Origin: Membranipora membranacea
Taxonomy: Eukaryota; Bryozoa; Gymnolaemata; Cheilostomatida; Membraniporidae
Direction: 5' to 3'
NCBI GenBank assembly: GCA_914767715.1
Contig: OU612071.1
Span: 4,962,001 to 5,026,000 of the forward strand
DNA length: 64,000 nucleotides
Of the stretch, positions 45,495 to 56,221 are shown one piece after another (position 1 is the first letter of the stretch; every line of letters begins with the position of its first letter). A model generated the notes under the pieces. That model did no database searches, had not been told where the DNA came from, and worked only from the letters and a program-made list of their open reading frames with translations. The position numbers and the translations under genes are program-made.

Positions 45495-47498
45495 ATGTAT
45501 CTGACAGTATGGATGATGTTAGTCCTCACTCTGGGTGGTATGATGTCATCAGAGGCGGGGCTAATAACTCCTCAGCAGGCGGAGCTTAGGAGATACCGAT
45601 TCAGAGTTCAAATCCTACACCAACAACTACTGGGTAACTTTGACCCATTTTATTGTACATATTATTATATGACTAAAAGAAGTTTTTAAGCTGAATGTCA
45701 CATTTTCAGGCTGGTCAATAAACCTTCCCCATGATGTCAAGGAATGGTCCATTGGTTATGAAACTGTTTATGCAGTATGAGTATCACTAGAAATAATTAA
45801 TCACTGTTATATTATGAGAACCAGCTGAGATGTTAATTCCCCTCCTCCTTCTTCTCCCCTCAGTATGTAGGGCGCATTCACAATTTGTTTGAGGAATATG
45901 CCTCCATAGTAAGGCCTCAACTGGAGACCATGTCACAATATCCGAACCAACTAATTTATTACAAATTTGATGTTGTTGTTTGTCTCTTTTATAATTAACC
46001 CTCTGTGACTCCAGCTGTACATACTTACCATTCTCTGTAGATATGAACTGTAGTGATGTCCCAGCTTTAATCACACAACGTCAACTCACTGACTCACATC
46101 AAACAGAACATCAGATAGAGGTAGAGAATATTCTTTACAAACACTTCCTGGACTTGATTGTTGCCTGTAAGAAATCTAATCTTGCGCCTAAAGAACCTCC
46201 TCAGAAGACTACAAAGATTGCTCTCACTACTTCAACTTCTTCTCCCACAACCCCGACACCAAAAACATCATCAGCAACAACCACTCCCACAACCACAACA
46301 ACAGTCACGTCTACATCAACAAGCACAGTCACTCAAGCAACAACAACAACTGTAGTCACTCCAACATCAACAACAACAATGACCCCGAAAAGTAAGCTGT
46401 ACATGCAATACTGTAACTAATAGGGGCAGGCCCCAATAAATTGCTACTTTGAAAATACTCGTTTGAATATCAACACATCATTAGGGATGTTGATTGTTGC
46501 TGTCACCCTTGTACCTGTGCCACATGCTCAATGAGACTCAGCCATATGATATTTGTGATATTGGTATATTTGTAGAGTCCACCTGCCGAGATGGGTATGT
46601 TCTTAACCCATTCTCATCCACCTGTATAAGGTTTGTTCAGCTGACGGGTAACTGGTCTCAGGCTAAATCTGCATGTGAAGAAGCTGGAGAAACTCTGGCT
46701 GTTTTCCCCACAGAAGCGTCTGCAAGATGGGTTGTCAGTACTTTGAAGGACCTTGAAAACACACCAGGTACACTCTTTTAAACTCTATATAGTATATAAT
46801 ATAATATAATATAATAACTAATAATAACATTGCATATCATTTTATGTCATGGATTAAATGCGGAATTTCATATACCTTCATGTATTGAAATTCATTCAGA
46901 AATGTTTTTTGTTGTGCATTAGAAGACAATGGGTAAATTAATACATAAATTCCTCATACTTTACGATTATTTCTTCATCAAACATTAACACCATGTTATC
47001 GCATAACAATTTATCTGGTCTGGTTACGGGATGTTAAAATTTATCATAATTTCATTTATAGGATCACCCAAGAACTGCTGTCACAGGTCTTAATTTCATA
47101 AACGCTTCATAGTTGTGATCGTTTTATCAGGAATTGTTGGCAGCAAAGTATAAACTTCATAATACATTACTATATTAATCCAAGTTTGTACATAACAATA
47201 ATATACGACGGGCAGCTGTTTGAGATTTCATAATTTGCTGATTTTATTCTTACTAGCCAGGTGGCAGAGCTATTACTGGATTGGACTGAGAGGATCTGAT
47301 GATGGATGGAGATGGCAGGGGAGGATGACTACATCAGTATCTACTACTGATCATATCTGGGAATCCGGTGAACCCGACAGGACAAATGAGGGAACATGTG
47401 GCTGTGTGACTGGGATATATTCATCGACTGAGAAGCTTAATGACTGCTCCTGCAATATTAACTCTCTCAGATATATCTGTGAAACAAACAGTAACTAA
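45495..47498 (+). CDS. Secreted C-type lectin with Ser/Thr-rich stalk
   Basis: Exons 45495-45633, 46041-46391, 46576-46767, 47257-47498; phases agree, 308 codons, 307 aa. Residues 1-22 form a signal peptide. Residues about 47-92 have two cysteines and helical character. Residues about 93-163 are a Thr/Ser/Pro-rich, mucin-like stalk, likely O-glycosylated. Residues about 166-305 form a C-type lectin domain of the long form: an extra N-terminal cysteine pair (STCRDGYVLNPFSSTC), WSQAKSAC, YYWIGLRG, EPD, LNDCSC and a final cysteine (YICET). CTLDs bind glycans or proteins outside the cell, often in innate immunity. The calcium/sugar site is atypical: EPD instead of EPN/QPD and LND instead of WND, so carbohydrate binding is uncertain. 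Short promoter, compact introns and a nearby polyA signal make the model complete. Confidence 0.92.
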
Positions 47499-47566
47499 TC
47501 ACATCCGACACTGTCTCCATCACATAGTACATGTAATACTACAGAGATGTTATGTTATTATCATAT

Positions 47567-47572
47567 AATAAA
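47567..47572 (+). terminator. Polyadenylation signal AATAAA of the lectin gene
   Basis: AATAAA 69 bases after the stop codon at 47496-47498, appropriate for a short 3' UTR. Confidence 0.7.
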
Positions 47573-48724
47573 AATGAACTATTCACAATTCAGACTTTTC
47601 TAGTTGATCATTTTGAATTACATCTCCTAAAATGATCAAGTATCTTCTTGTACTTCTATAAACGGTTATATTCTGGTTCTGGTGTGAACCATTACCGAAA
47701 GTCATGGTTGTGGTGCCAAAATGGATAATTGCATATCACAAGACCTGAACTAATAACTAGTAACACTTATGAATTCACCACCTGGTTTCATCATGTCTCT
47801 TTATTCATTTTTTGGCCGTTGGACGACAAATCTGCCATGTAAGCCTCTATTTACTTACTTTTTAGCTTATTCAAAAAAATTGGTAAGCATCAATTTGACT
47901 GACACGCCGCATCAGTGTTTACCAATAGCTTGTAGGCACTCTGCAAAAGCTCAGTAGATTATATCAAGGCTCAACTATTATATTGAAAAGTTATACAGAT
48001 TTAATTTCTTGTCTATCAGGATATTTGCTTACCCAGCTCTTTAAATGGCTGTGATTGTGTTAGTGTTATAGTGCTGCCGGTTTGTGACCTTTGTGACCTC
48101 TGTGCATGATGCATCCTTGGGTTGAGAATGTGGATTCGGTATCAATTGTTTTATACATATGATCAGATTGAGATCATGTAAGTAGTTGCCTAAATTTGTG
48201 ATGTTGTACGATATTAGTACATCATCAATGTTCTATTTACGAGATCAGGGGAGAAGAAATCCAATAGTGCGATAATTTATATATTTACCATGTTCTTCAT
48301 TAATCAACATTGTATCCAGAAAATAAAGACGCTCCTCAAATTAGATTTTTTATCATCTTACTTCCAAAAACACTGGCGTGCAATGGTCCACTGAGTCAAG
48401 TTCAAACATTGCATTGTTAATTTGAAGTTCAATCTAGATGTTTTTAGTTATCCTCTCTTTGTTGAAGGGAAGACAATTTCGGGCTTCATATTTGCTTTTG
48501 GTGATAACTGATAACTAAGCTGAGCAGCAGAGTTGTCTGGTGATGTTATGGTTCCTGTCTATGTAGATTATAACAATATGAATATATAATATATCTATAT
48601 GAATATATATCTCTATATATATATACACACATTTGTGCAATAAAGTGTCATATATTATATATGACCAGAAGCCTAGATTTGAAGCCCACATCCAAAATGT
48701 TGTTCGCTTTCTGTATTTGAGTAC

Positions 48725-49200
48725 CAAGCCACTAGCATGCATGCTTTTTAAAAAGTTTTATTGTTTCACTTATAATGTATTGTCTACCAGTCCTCTCTCC
48801 TGCCATTAATCAACGAGATAAGTAGGACATGCGCAAAATATTTAACGATGCTTCCTCGCCCGGATTAGAACTAAATTATGATCTTGACACTCGAGTTAAC
48901 ACTCATTTAAAAAATCGTGTAATGTAGATATTCACTGATGACGAACACTTTATCCAGAATTCCCTCGAGCGATGCCCCTCAGGTTGGCTTAGACACCCTA
49001 AATACCGCACTGCTTGGGGCGAAGACTGCTTTTTAAGACACATGTGCATTTATATTAATAATACAATTTTTTAACTACTTTTGAATAATAATATTTTTGC
49101 ATGCAAGGCAACTTCATTATTTTTAGCAGAGTACGTGTACCAGCAACCTTTTTCTCGCAACTATTACAGTTAGTGATAGAATACAACTCAATCAATGAAT
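48725..49200 (+). mobile_element. Decayed LINE 3' end, related to the copy at 2.3 kb
   Basis: Degenerate reading frames match the C-terminus of the element at 2330-3262: MLFK.F near the start, then RCPSG, then a GEDCFLRH-like string, with intervening stops and frameshifts. The tail tagtgatagaatacaactcaatcaatgaatca matches the same 3' terminus. This is an older, dead copy. Confidence 0.8.
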
Positions 49201-49220
49201 CAGAATACAAATGAATCAAT

Positions 49221-49530
49221 TCTCTACGACAGCCACATGATCTGGCTCTGCTCCTGCTATTATGCATAAGCTCTGCCAGTTACTAGTCTACAAAACTCAA
49301 ATCTGGAGTTACCCTCTCTCTGTCAAATCATTAACAGTTAGTTTGTCTTAACTCTTTTTTTGTTTGTCTGGATTTCTAACCTTAAGCAGGTCACGGCTAG
49401 GTACATTCTCTACAACGGCCACTGGATATGGCTCTACTTCTGCTTAGGCTCTGCCAGTTACTAGTCTACAAGTCCCACCAGCTAGGTCTTTGGTGTTACT
49501 GTCTGTCAGATCTTTTATGGTTAATTTGTT
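49221..49530. repeat. Diverged direct duplication of about 190-bp period
   Basis: ctctacgacagccacatgatctggctctgctcctgc... and ctctacaacggccactggatatggctctacttctgc... both continue to aggctctgccagttactagtctacaa and ctgtcagatc/ctgtcaaatc. No domain recognised; possibly part of a non-LTR element tail. Confidence 0.7.
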
Positions 49531-50089
49531 TTTGCTTTGATTTGTGAGCCTATTGCATTCCCTAGCCAAGTGACAGCTATGTGTCAGTATCTCCCTGTAA
49601 CTCACTGGTCGAACCAGATCAAAACGCCATTTATCTCTCCTTCAGAAAGATATGTGATATTGTATCAAATTGGACAACTGATATACATTTTTTTATGGAG
49701 TGGTTCACTCCTCAAGAAAAGGTTTTTATGTTCACTCATTCATGTAATAATAAGAGCTTTAACAACTTCTCAGTTGAAGAGGAAAATCACTAACCTGTAT
49801 TCAGTTGCCTGATATTTATGTATGTGTATTTTGTATCAATTTTCATGATAAAATTGGTTGTTTTTCTGTGTGCTCCGTTGTAAAACAAGACATAAAGATT
49901 CTCAAGAACAATGACTAAGAATATAAGTATAAAATGAGTTATGAAAAACAGAGTCTAACAGTCTTGATTTAAAACAGAATTTTCTGGTATTTACTCTGTA
50001 TTTTGGGATGCGGTATCTACCAGATGGTTATTTATCAAAGTCTAAGATAGTGTCTAGTCCACAGCATGTTATATCCAAACATTTCATTT

Positions 50090-50345
50090 AAAAAGTTTTG
50101 TTATATACTTTGCTGATTTTTGTGTGGGATATTTGGTGTTTGCTTAGACGACATGCTACATTGATGGTGTGATTGTAATGTTTCATGTTTTCTTGATTTA
50201 AGTGTCTGGAGATTATTGATAGATGGTATGATAGCACACTTTCTATGAATGTGGTGTAAGCTAGCTGAATTGTGGTGGGGATGACATTGTGGTAGGCTAA
50301 TTGTTTCATGATGAATAATCTTTTGTTAGCCTTCTCCACAAGCTT
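50090..50345 (-). mobile_element. LINE ORF2 C-terminal fragment (third family)
   Basis: On the minus strand: EKANKRLFIMKQLAYHNV, then a YTTFIESVLSYHLSI-like stretch and HLNQENMKHYNHTINVACR. This corresponds to the post-RT region of LINE ORF2 proteins (RL..LR.LK..G......Y...I..VL.Y). It is short, truncated at both ends and unlike the other two LINE fragments here. Confidence 0.65.
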
Positions 50346-50906
50346 CGATGTGTTGGTGGTAAATGAGAACTTTCTTTCTTGATTTACTTAATCAAAGCAA
50401 TCAAGGCACCCAATGCTCAGGCCGCAAATGCGTTCACACAAAAAAATAGGCCATGTCATACAAACAAAATCTTCATATCTGAAATAAATGGCACCGTTGA
50501 GCTTAAGTCATCATTCTCCTACCTAGATTGTTTTCCATATGAGTCATAGCCAACTTGAGTGGATAACTATATTGTTTTAGCTTTAATATCTCGCCTGCGT
50601 GGATGAAGCTTACTTAGGAAATCAATTATTGTGAACTACTTGTCAATTATCATATTATCAAACATTAAGGAGACAATCACTCTGGAAGTAGGGTATTCTA
50701 GACATATTTATATCTTTTAGTGTGATAAAGAGAGGACAACTTGTGCAGTTGAGATGAATTGACACAAATTTACTTTTCAGTATAAGTAATAGACTCAACT
50801 GGATACATCGCCAACACCATAAGAGAAACGATACCATAGAATTTAATTCACTGATATTATCTACATGATTATTTACTACAATTAAAGTAATGTTATAGCA
50901 TAGCGT

Positions 50907-50912
50907 TTTATT
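50907..50912 (-). terminator. Polyadenylation signal AATAAA of the NHL-repeat gene
   Basis: AATAAA on the minus strand about 155 bases after the stop at 51066-51068. Confidence 0.55.
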
Positions 50913-51065
50913 CCATTTGCTTATGGCTGTATAGAAAATTATAATTATCATTCTCATTATTATATAAGTTTTGTAATGAATTGTGTGTATGAATTGAGTA
51001 AAGCAGAGCAGGCGACATGTAATCAGTCTCAGGTGCAAAGTTCAAAAGGTCATGTCAAGTCAATA

Positions 51066-54000
51066 TCAATAACCAGGACAATATGTTCTCAAGACATCAG
51101 TATAATTCTGTATCTTTGTAATCCCCTTCATGCTTCCAATATAAAGTGTATCATCAGGATCCAGGTGTATACCAGATGCAGCATTCGACCAATAAAAGGC
51201 CATCTCAGCGATCTCAAAGTTGCATGTTACTTTAGCTGGCGCAGGTTGGGTTATGTTAAATATGTGTACCTGTAGTGTTTCTTCAACATAATGTGGTGCC
51301 AAAATCATTACCTTTGATGCCTCTTCTAAGAAAATCATCTTTGTGAATCTGATCAAGCTATTATCCTCCTTACTTCTGGCTATTGTCCCGATATACTCAG
51401 CTTCTGTTTCGTTAGAGCCGTACGCGATCCGTTGAAGAACTGAGTCTGAGTCCAACCCAAATCCTGACTGAGTGTGAGTAGTATAAGCCGTAAAATATAA
51501 GTCTCCAGTCACTGGATGTTGAGCGAAAGCTTCAATTGCACGAGTGATCTCTTCCTCGCCATAATCATACATATACTCATAATGTGATTCAGAAGGTGAC
51601 TCAGAGGGTGAGTCAAAGGGTAACTCATAATGTGAGTCATAATGTGAGTCATAATGCGACTCATGATCGGACTCGGAGGCTGGCTCTGGCTCAGGTAGTT
51701 CATACTCCGTATGTATCATTTTTGTGGGAAGATTGATACTTTTAATCTTGTGGCCGTCGGTGAAGAGAAATTTCTCAGGATTTCTCATATCTTTAATGAT
51801 CACCGCTGGCCTATTCAGTCTACTAGTATTTGTATCACCATCAATATCACCAACAAGATTTGCTGCGCTAGGTGTAAACACTGACACATTTCCATCTCTG
51901 CTAAACAACCTTAAAATGAAAATGGTATAACATGAATAATTAAAATGTCTGCTTATAAACAAACCGCCGCAATTTCGATTTTGGTAAAAAGAGTGAGTGG
52001 GCACCTAGTCAGCAAGGTCAAATGTTATATACAGTAATATAAATAATAGCCCACACATATTTTCTATTGACACAACATATAGTTTTTATTCTCAAGACAC
52101 AAATCACAGCAGCATTAGAGCATCAACTGATTTTCTTAAGGAAAATGGCTAAAGCTAGAATGTATTGCTGTATTAGACTTACTCAATTTGATTGGCATGT
52201 CTCTGCCTGGTGGCTAAGATTCTCCCACCAGCCAACTGGACAAATCCGCTGTATTCAGGGTCTTGGAAAACACTGGAACAAAAAATATGATGAAGCCTGT
52301 ATATCTTACTATGTGTATTTTCTTAGCACATGGAACTAAGATTTTAATTGTAGACAAATGAAGGTGTGTTAATGGCTTAACTACAATTATTATGTTATGA
52401 TTTCTGAACAATCAGAGTATGGTTATCAGCATTCCAAAACCAAAGATTGGCCACGATCTTTATTCGTTTACTGTTGCTCTGATTAGTTTTTTTTTAGGGC
52501 TATGGCTAGCCTAACTTTTTCCATGCAGCCGCACATGGATGGTTATTATGCTTAAAGCATAGTATAAAACAAAATGAAGGAAAATTTAAACATTTTTATT
52601 ATTTAGATTGAAATTGAGGCTCATTGCGGTCAGCTAAGATATCAGTGTCACAATACATACTGGTATTCCAATAATGTAATTATGCAACTGTCCCCTTTAC
52701 AATGTGATGTATAATATTCATAACAAAATTACTTATTGACTTGGTTGACTGACTAGCTTGTTTTGAGGGATTAATTGATAGATTATTGAGTAGTAACCTC
52801 ACTGGATTGATTGATTGGTTGAATATCTAGATAAATTTAATACGAGACTAACCTTGAAAGTGAATGGACGCTATCCTTCACTTTGATGTCAGCCAGACTG
52901 CTTGTTTTATTGACACTATATATCCCACTGTGATCAGAAAACAACAAGTTGCCAGGTATTTCCTTATCATCTTCAATGTGCAACACATTTACATACCCTT
53001 CAACTCCGATCTGCTGTGTTATTATTGAGGATTTTCTGGAAAAAAGAAGTTGATACAGCTATATTCACAACAACTGGCGTACAAACCAGAATTGTTCAAG
53101 GTGCAGTATGCTGCGCAAGAGATAACATTTGACAGCTACATTTTCCAATGATGTATATTTTCCTATTCACAGAAACAAACCTTGGAGTGTTTTCTTTGAC
53201 AGAGGCGCCACAATTCAGCCTTTCATCAAGCTCAGTCACTCTCATTATCTTGTCTCTTTTTCCAATGAACAGGTTTGTCCCAACAGCGAGAAAAGGGGGT
53301 CTCCCTGGGTTATCCTCTTCTGTCTCAATAGTGAAATTACAGCCAGTTTGGTTATATCCATGTAGATGAATTTGGATCCTTGTATTTGTCGTTGACCTAT
53401 TCATACTCTCCACTGCTGTAACCAAGTTACCATCAATCAGTAGCAGATCAGGAGACATGACAGTTTCCTGTTCTTCATATCTTGAATACAGCTCAGCTAT
53501 TTTCACAGCATGACCAAGTGAGTTTGATCTGCTAATCTTGTAGATGTTTGTGGATGCCTCGGATGTTGTGTAAACATATATAATATCCTTTGTTGTTGCA
53601 TTCTGCAGAATGCTTGTTATGGGCGCTGAATCATTTCTGTATTTCCAGTAGGTCTGAATTTCCTATAAAAATATGTCATCGAAAACTTATAATAAAATGT
53701 TACTGCTCAACATGGCACTTTGGAATAGAAAAAAAAGGCATTGCAAGAAGCCATTATTTGTTGTATATATTAGTTATCACAAATTTTAGGTACATTGAGT
53801 GGATGTAAGTAAAAAGTAGTATTAGGTAGCTGCTAGCTAGTAGTTGGTAGTCAGAAGAACCCTTCTGCCTTCAATGCTGAAGAGAATGGTAGGCGGTCAA
53901 TGCTTCATACTTCGTCTCCTTTTATGGAATCATTAAGTCAAGGTTGAAATCAATATTCTCTCTTCGATTGTAAACATAAGTTTGGTTTTTTCCAATTTAA

Positions 54001-56156
54001 CAATAAAAAAATCATTTCTCACCAGCGTATCAAAGCTTATGACGGGTGATCGATCATGGATTAGCTGCAGGTAGGTCTCTGTTTCCTAAAAATATGAAGT
54101 ATTGAAACAGAAGCTTGAATTACTTGACAGTAAATCAGTTGGTTACTTATGTGCTACTGATCATGTCAATAATGTAACTTCAGTAGTTATAGTGGCTAGT
54201 AAGTAGTGAACAGTAGTTGGTACTTAATAGGATATGATCACAAAATTATCTCCTACCTGTGTCTCAAACTGTATGATCTTATAGCAGAGTTTCCTGCATC
54301 AGCTACAAGCAGTAGACCCTCATACTCATCATATAGACATGCAGCTGGGGTCCTCAGTCTAACTCTCAGTCCACCACCATTAACATAACCAGGCTCCCCG
54401 CAAACACCAATCATATCGGATGTTTGATTGGTGCTTCTATTAACAGCTCTGCAAGTCAGAATTTAAATTTTCCTTTAAGAATGATCAATCCACATAACTA
54501 TTGCATGCATGCATGTAGTAGAGGCTTCAATGAAAGGGTATAAAACATGAAAACAGTAATTCAGTGACCTCTTCATTCGGTGAGGCTACTTGCACTCAAT
54601 TGCTCACTCAATGCGCTTAAATTGTAAATAGACTTGGTTACTTACCTAACGCAATGTTTATCACTGTCAACAACATAGATAACTTCTCCCGATGCTGATT
54701 GGCAAAACCCTGTTATTGAGCTAAAACAAAAGTTAAACAGCTTCAAATATAACTCAGAATATCAAATCTTCATAACATAAAATGCATGTATTAGAGCTTT
54801 ACTTTAGGGACAGCTTAATTGGTATGTTGAAAAGTGAGTAGAACCAAGGGCAACACAATGCGATTTTAATTCTGAGTAAACAATCAGTTGGCTGAATGAA
54901 AAGAGTGCTCTATTGAATTATAACAAAATAATTAAGAAAGGGACCCAAAAATTGGTCAAGCTACTACGATTTGCATTCTAGGATCCAACTAATGCAGTAA
55001 TGCTGTATTGACAGTTAAGAAAAACACTAATCAACGACAAATGATATGGTTTCAACTAAAACTATTGATAACACCAAACTCTCAATTTGTTTTGAATCAC
55101 GTGGGATGATACTAAACTCGAGAGCAGAACTACCTAGCATCACATGCAACATGAATGCCACTTCTAGGTACCAATTACTAATATTAGTTACCCGAATTCA
55201 GTGAGCTCAGCAAGATCTGATTCTTCTCCCACCCCAGCTACAGTTCTGGTGATTGATCCATTGGTTGTTTTGAGAATTTCTGACTCACTGTAGAGTACAA
55301 ATCCATTTAAGTACCTGTCATCTTCCATATGAGTCACTTGGCCAGTCGTGTTGGCATACAAACTTTCCTCACCTTGACACCTGTAGCACGATGTTTTACA
55401 TTACAGTGTTAGAATGTTTTTGCAAAAAAAGTGACACAACTGATTGATTTGTTGCATATGCAATTCATTGGAATATAGCCTAAGACTGGTTCGTTGTGTT
55501 ATTGTGTAACGATCATAGCGCTACAAAAAAACTCAAACTTGAAAACAAAAAATACATACTATGTGTCAATCATGATACAAAATAATAATTACACAATTAG
55601 GTTAGAAATGTACATTGGCCTACCTCACTCTGACATAAGCGGTGACCAACAAAACTGTTATTATCTACAATTATAACATAATAAAATGGGTTATATCTTA
55701 TTTGATCTTCTGAGTACAGGGGCTGGCTCCTTCGTGTCACACCACTACACATACATATTTAATACCTCAAATTGAGAGAGGGCCGGAGAGTGACTGATAC
55801 TTTAACCCCTTTGAATGTGTAAGGCACAGCGCCCCTCCCCTATAATGCAATGAACTATAAGCTATATGACAGTAACACTTCAAGCCAAAGTTCTTCTTCT
55901 GAGAAAGTACTCTTGACACTCAGTTTACTCCGTAACATTGTCAAAGAAAAATTAAAATGCGTTGACTGAAAACCTCTGTCCTATGGTCAAACATAATATA
56001 CTGTTTAATACTTGAACACTCGGAGGTATGGAACAGTTTAAAATTGTTTAGTACACACTTTAGGCATAGACAAAATATTTACAAGACTTGCTGTAAACCA
56101 CTCTGTATGTACACAGTAATATCCTTGTTGTATCTTACCCGTGACATCCCCATCAT
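51066..56156 (-). CDS. Secreted NHL-repeat (beta-propeller) protein
   Basis: Exons: 56139-56156, 55624-55664, 55192-55380, 54646-54720, 54257-54448, 54023-54085, 53181-53662, 52853-53035, 51066-51909; about 695 residues. Exons 1-2 encode a signal peptide (MMGMSR then IITVLLVTAYV). Exon 3 begins CQGEESLYANTT; exons 4-5 hold an NHL unit (GVCGEPGYVNGGG...LLLVADAGNSAIRSYS), and later exons have propeller-like repeats (LFSRDGNVSVF, LLFSDHSGIYSVN, GIHLDPDDTLYIGSMKGI). Many N-x-S/T sequons suggest an extracellular glycoprotein. The last exon has an acidic, low-complexity His-Tyr-Asp-Ser run from a 12-bp DNA repeat. NHL propellers bind proteins or ligands; the specific role is unknown. Problem: exon 54257-54448 ends in phase 2 while 54023-54085 is open only in phase 0, so either a small exon is missed, the sequence has an indel, or the gene is damaged there. 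All other junctions agree. Confidence 0.83.
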
Positions 56157-56213
56157 GGCTCTTCTCTCTCTTTGTTATCAGACGAATATGATGACTCCTC
56201 TTGATTAACATTG

Positions 56214-56221
56214 CTTATATA
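56214..56221 (-). promoter_or_regulatory. TATA box of the NHL-repeat gene
   Basis: TATATAAG on the minus strand, about 58 bases upstream of the first ATG (56154-56156). This is ideal spacing for a short 5' UTR. Confidence 0.6.

Noticed and set aside
45787-46074. 95-codon minus-strand ORF opposite the first lectin intron
   Set aside because: Overlaps the lectin gene antisense with no homology or promoter.
46158-46355. Second-frame ORF (L/Q-rich) inside the lectin stalk exon
   Set aside because: Shadow of the Thr-rich coding exon; the in-phase frame is fixed by the flanking exons.
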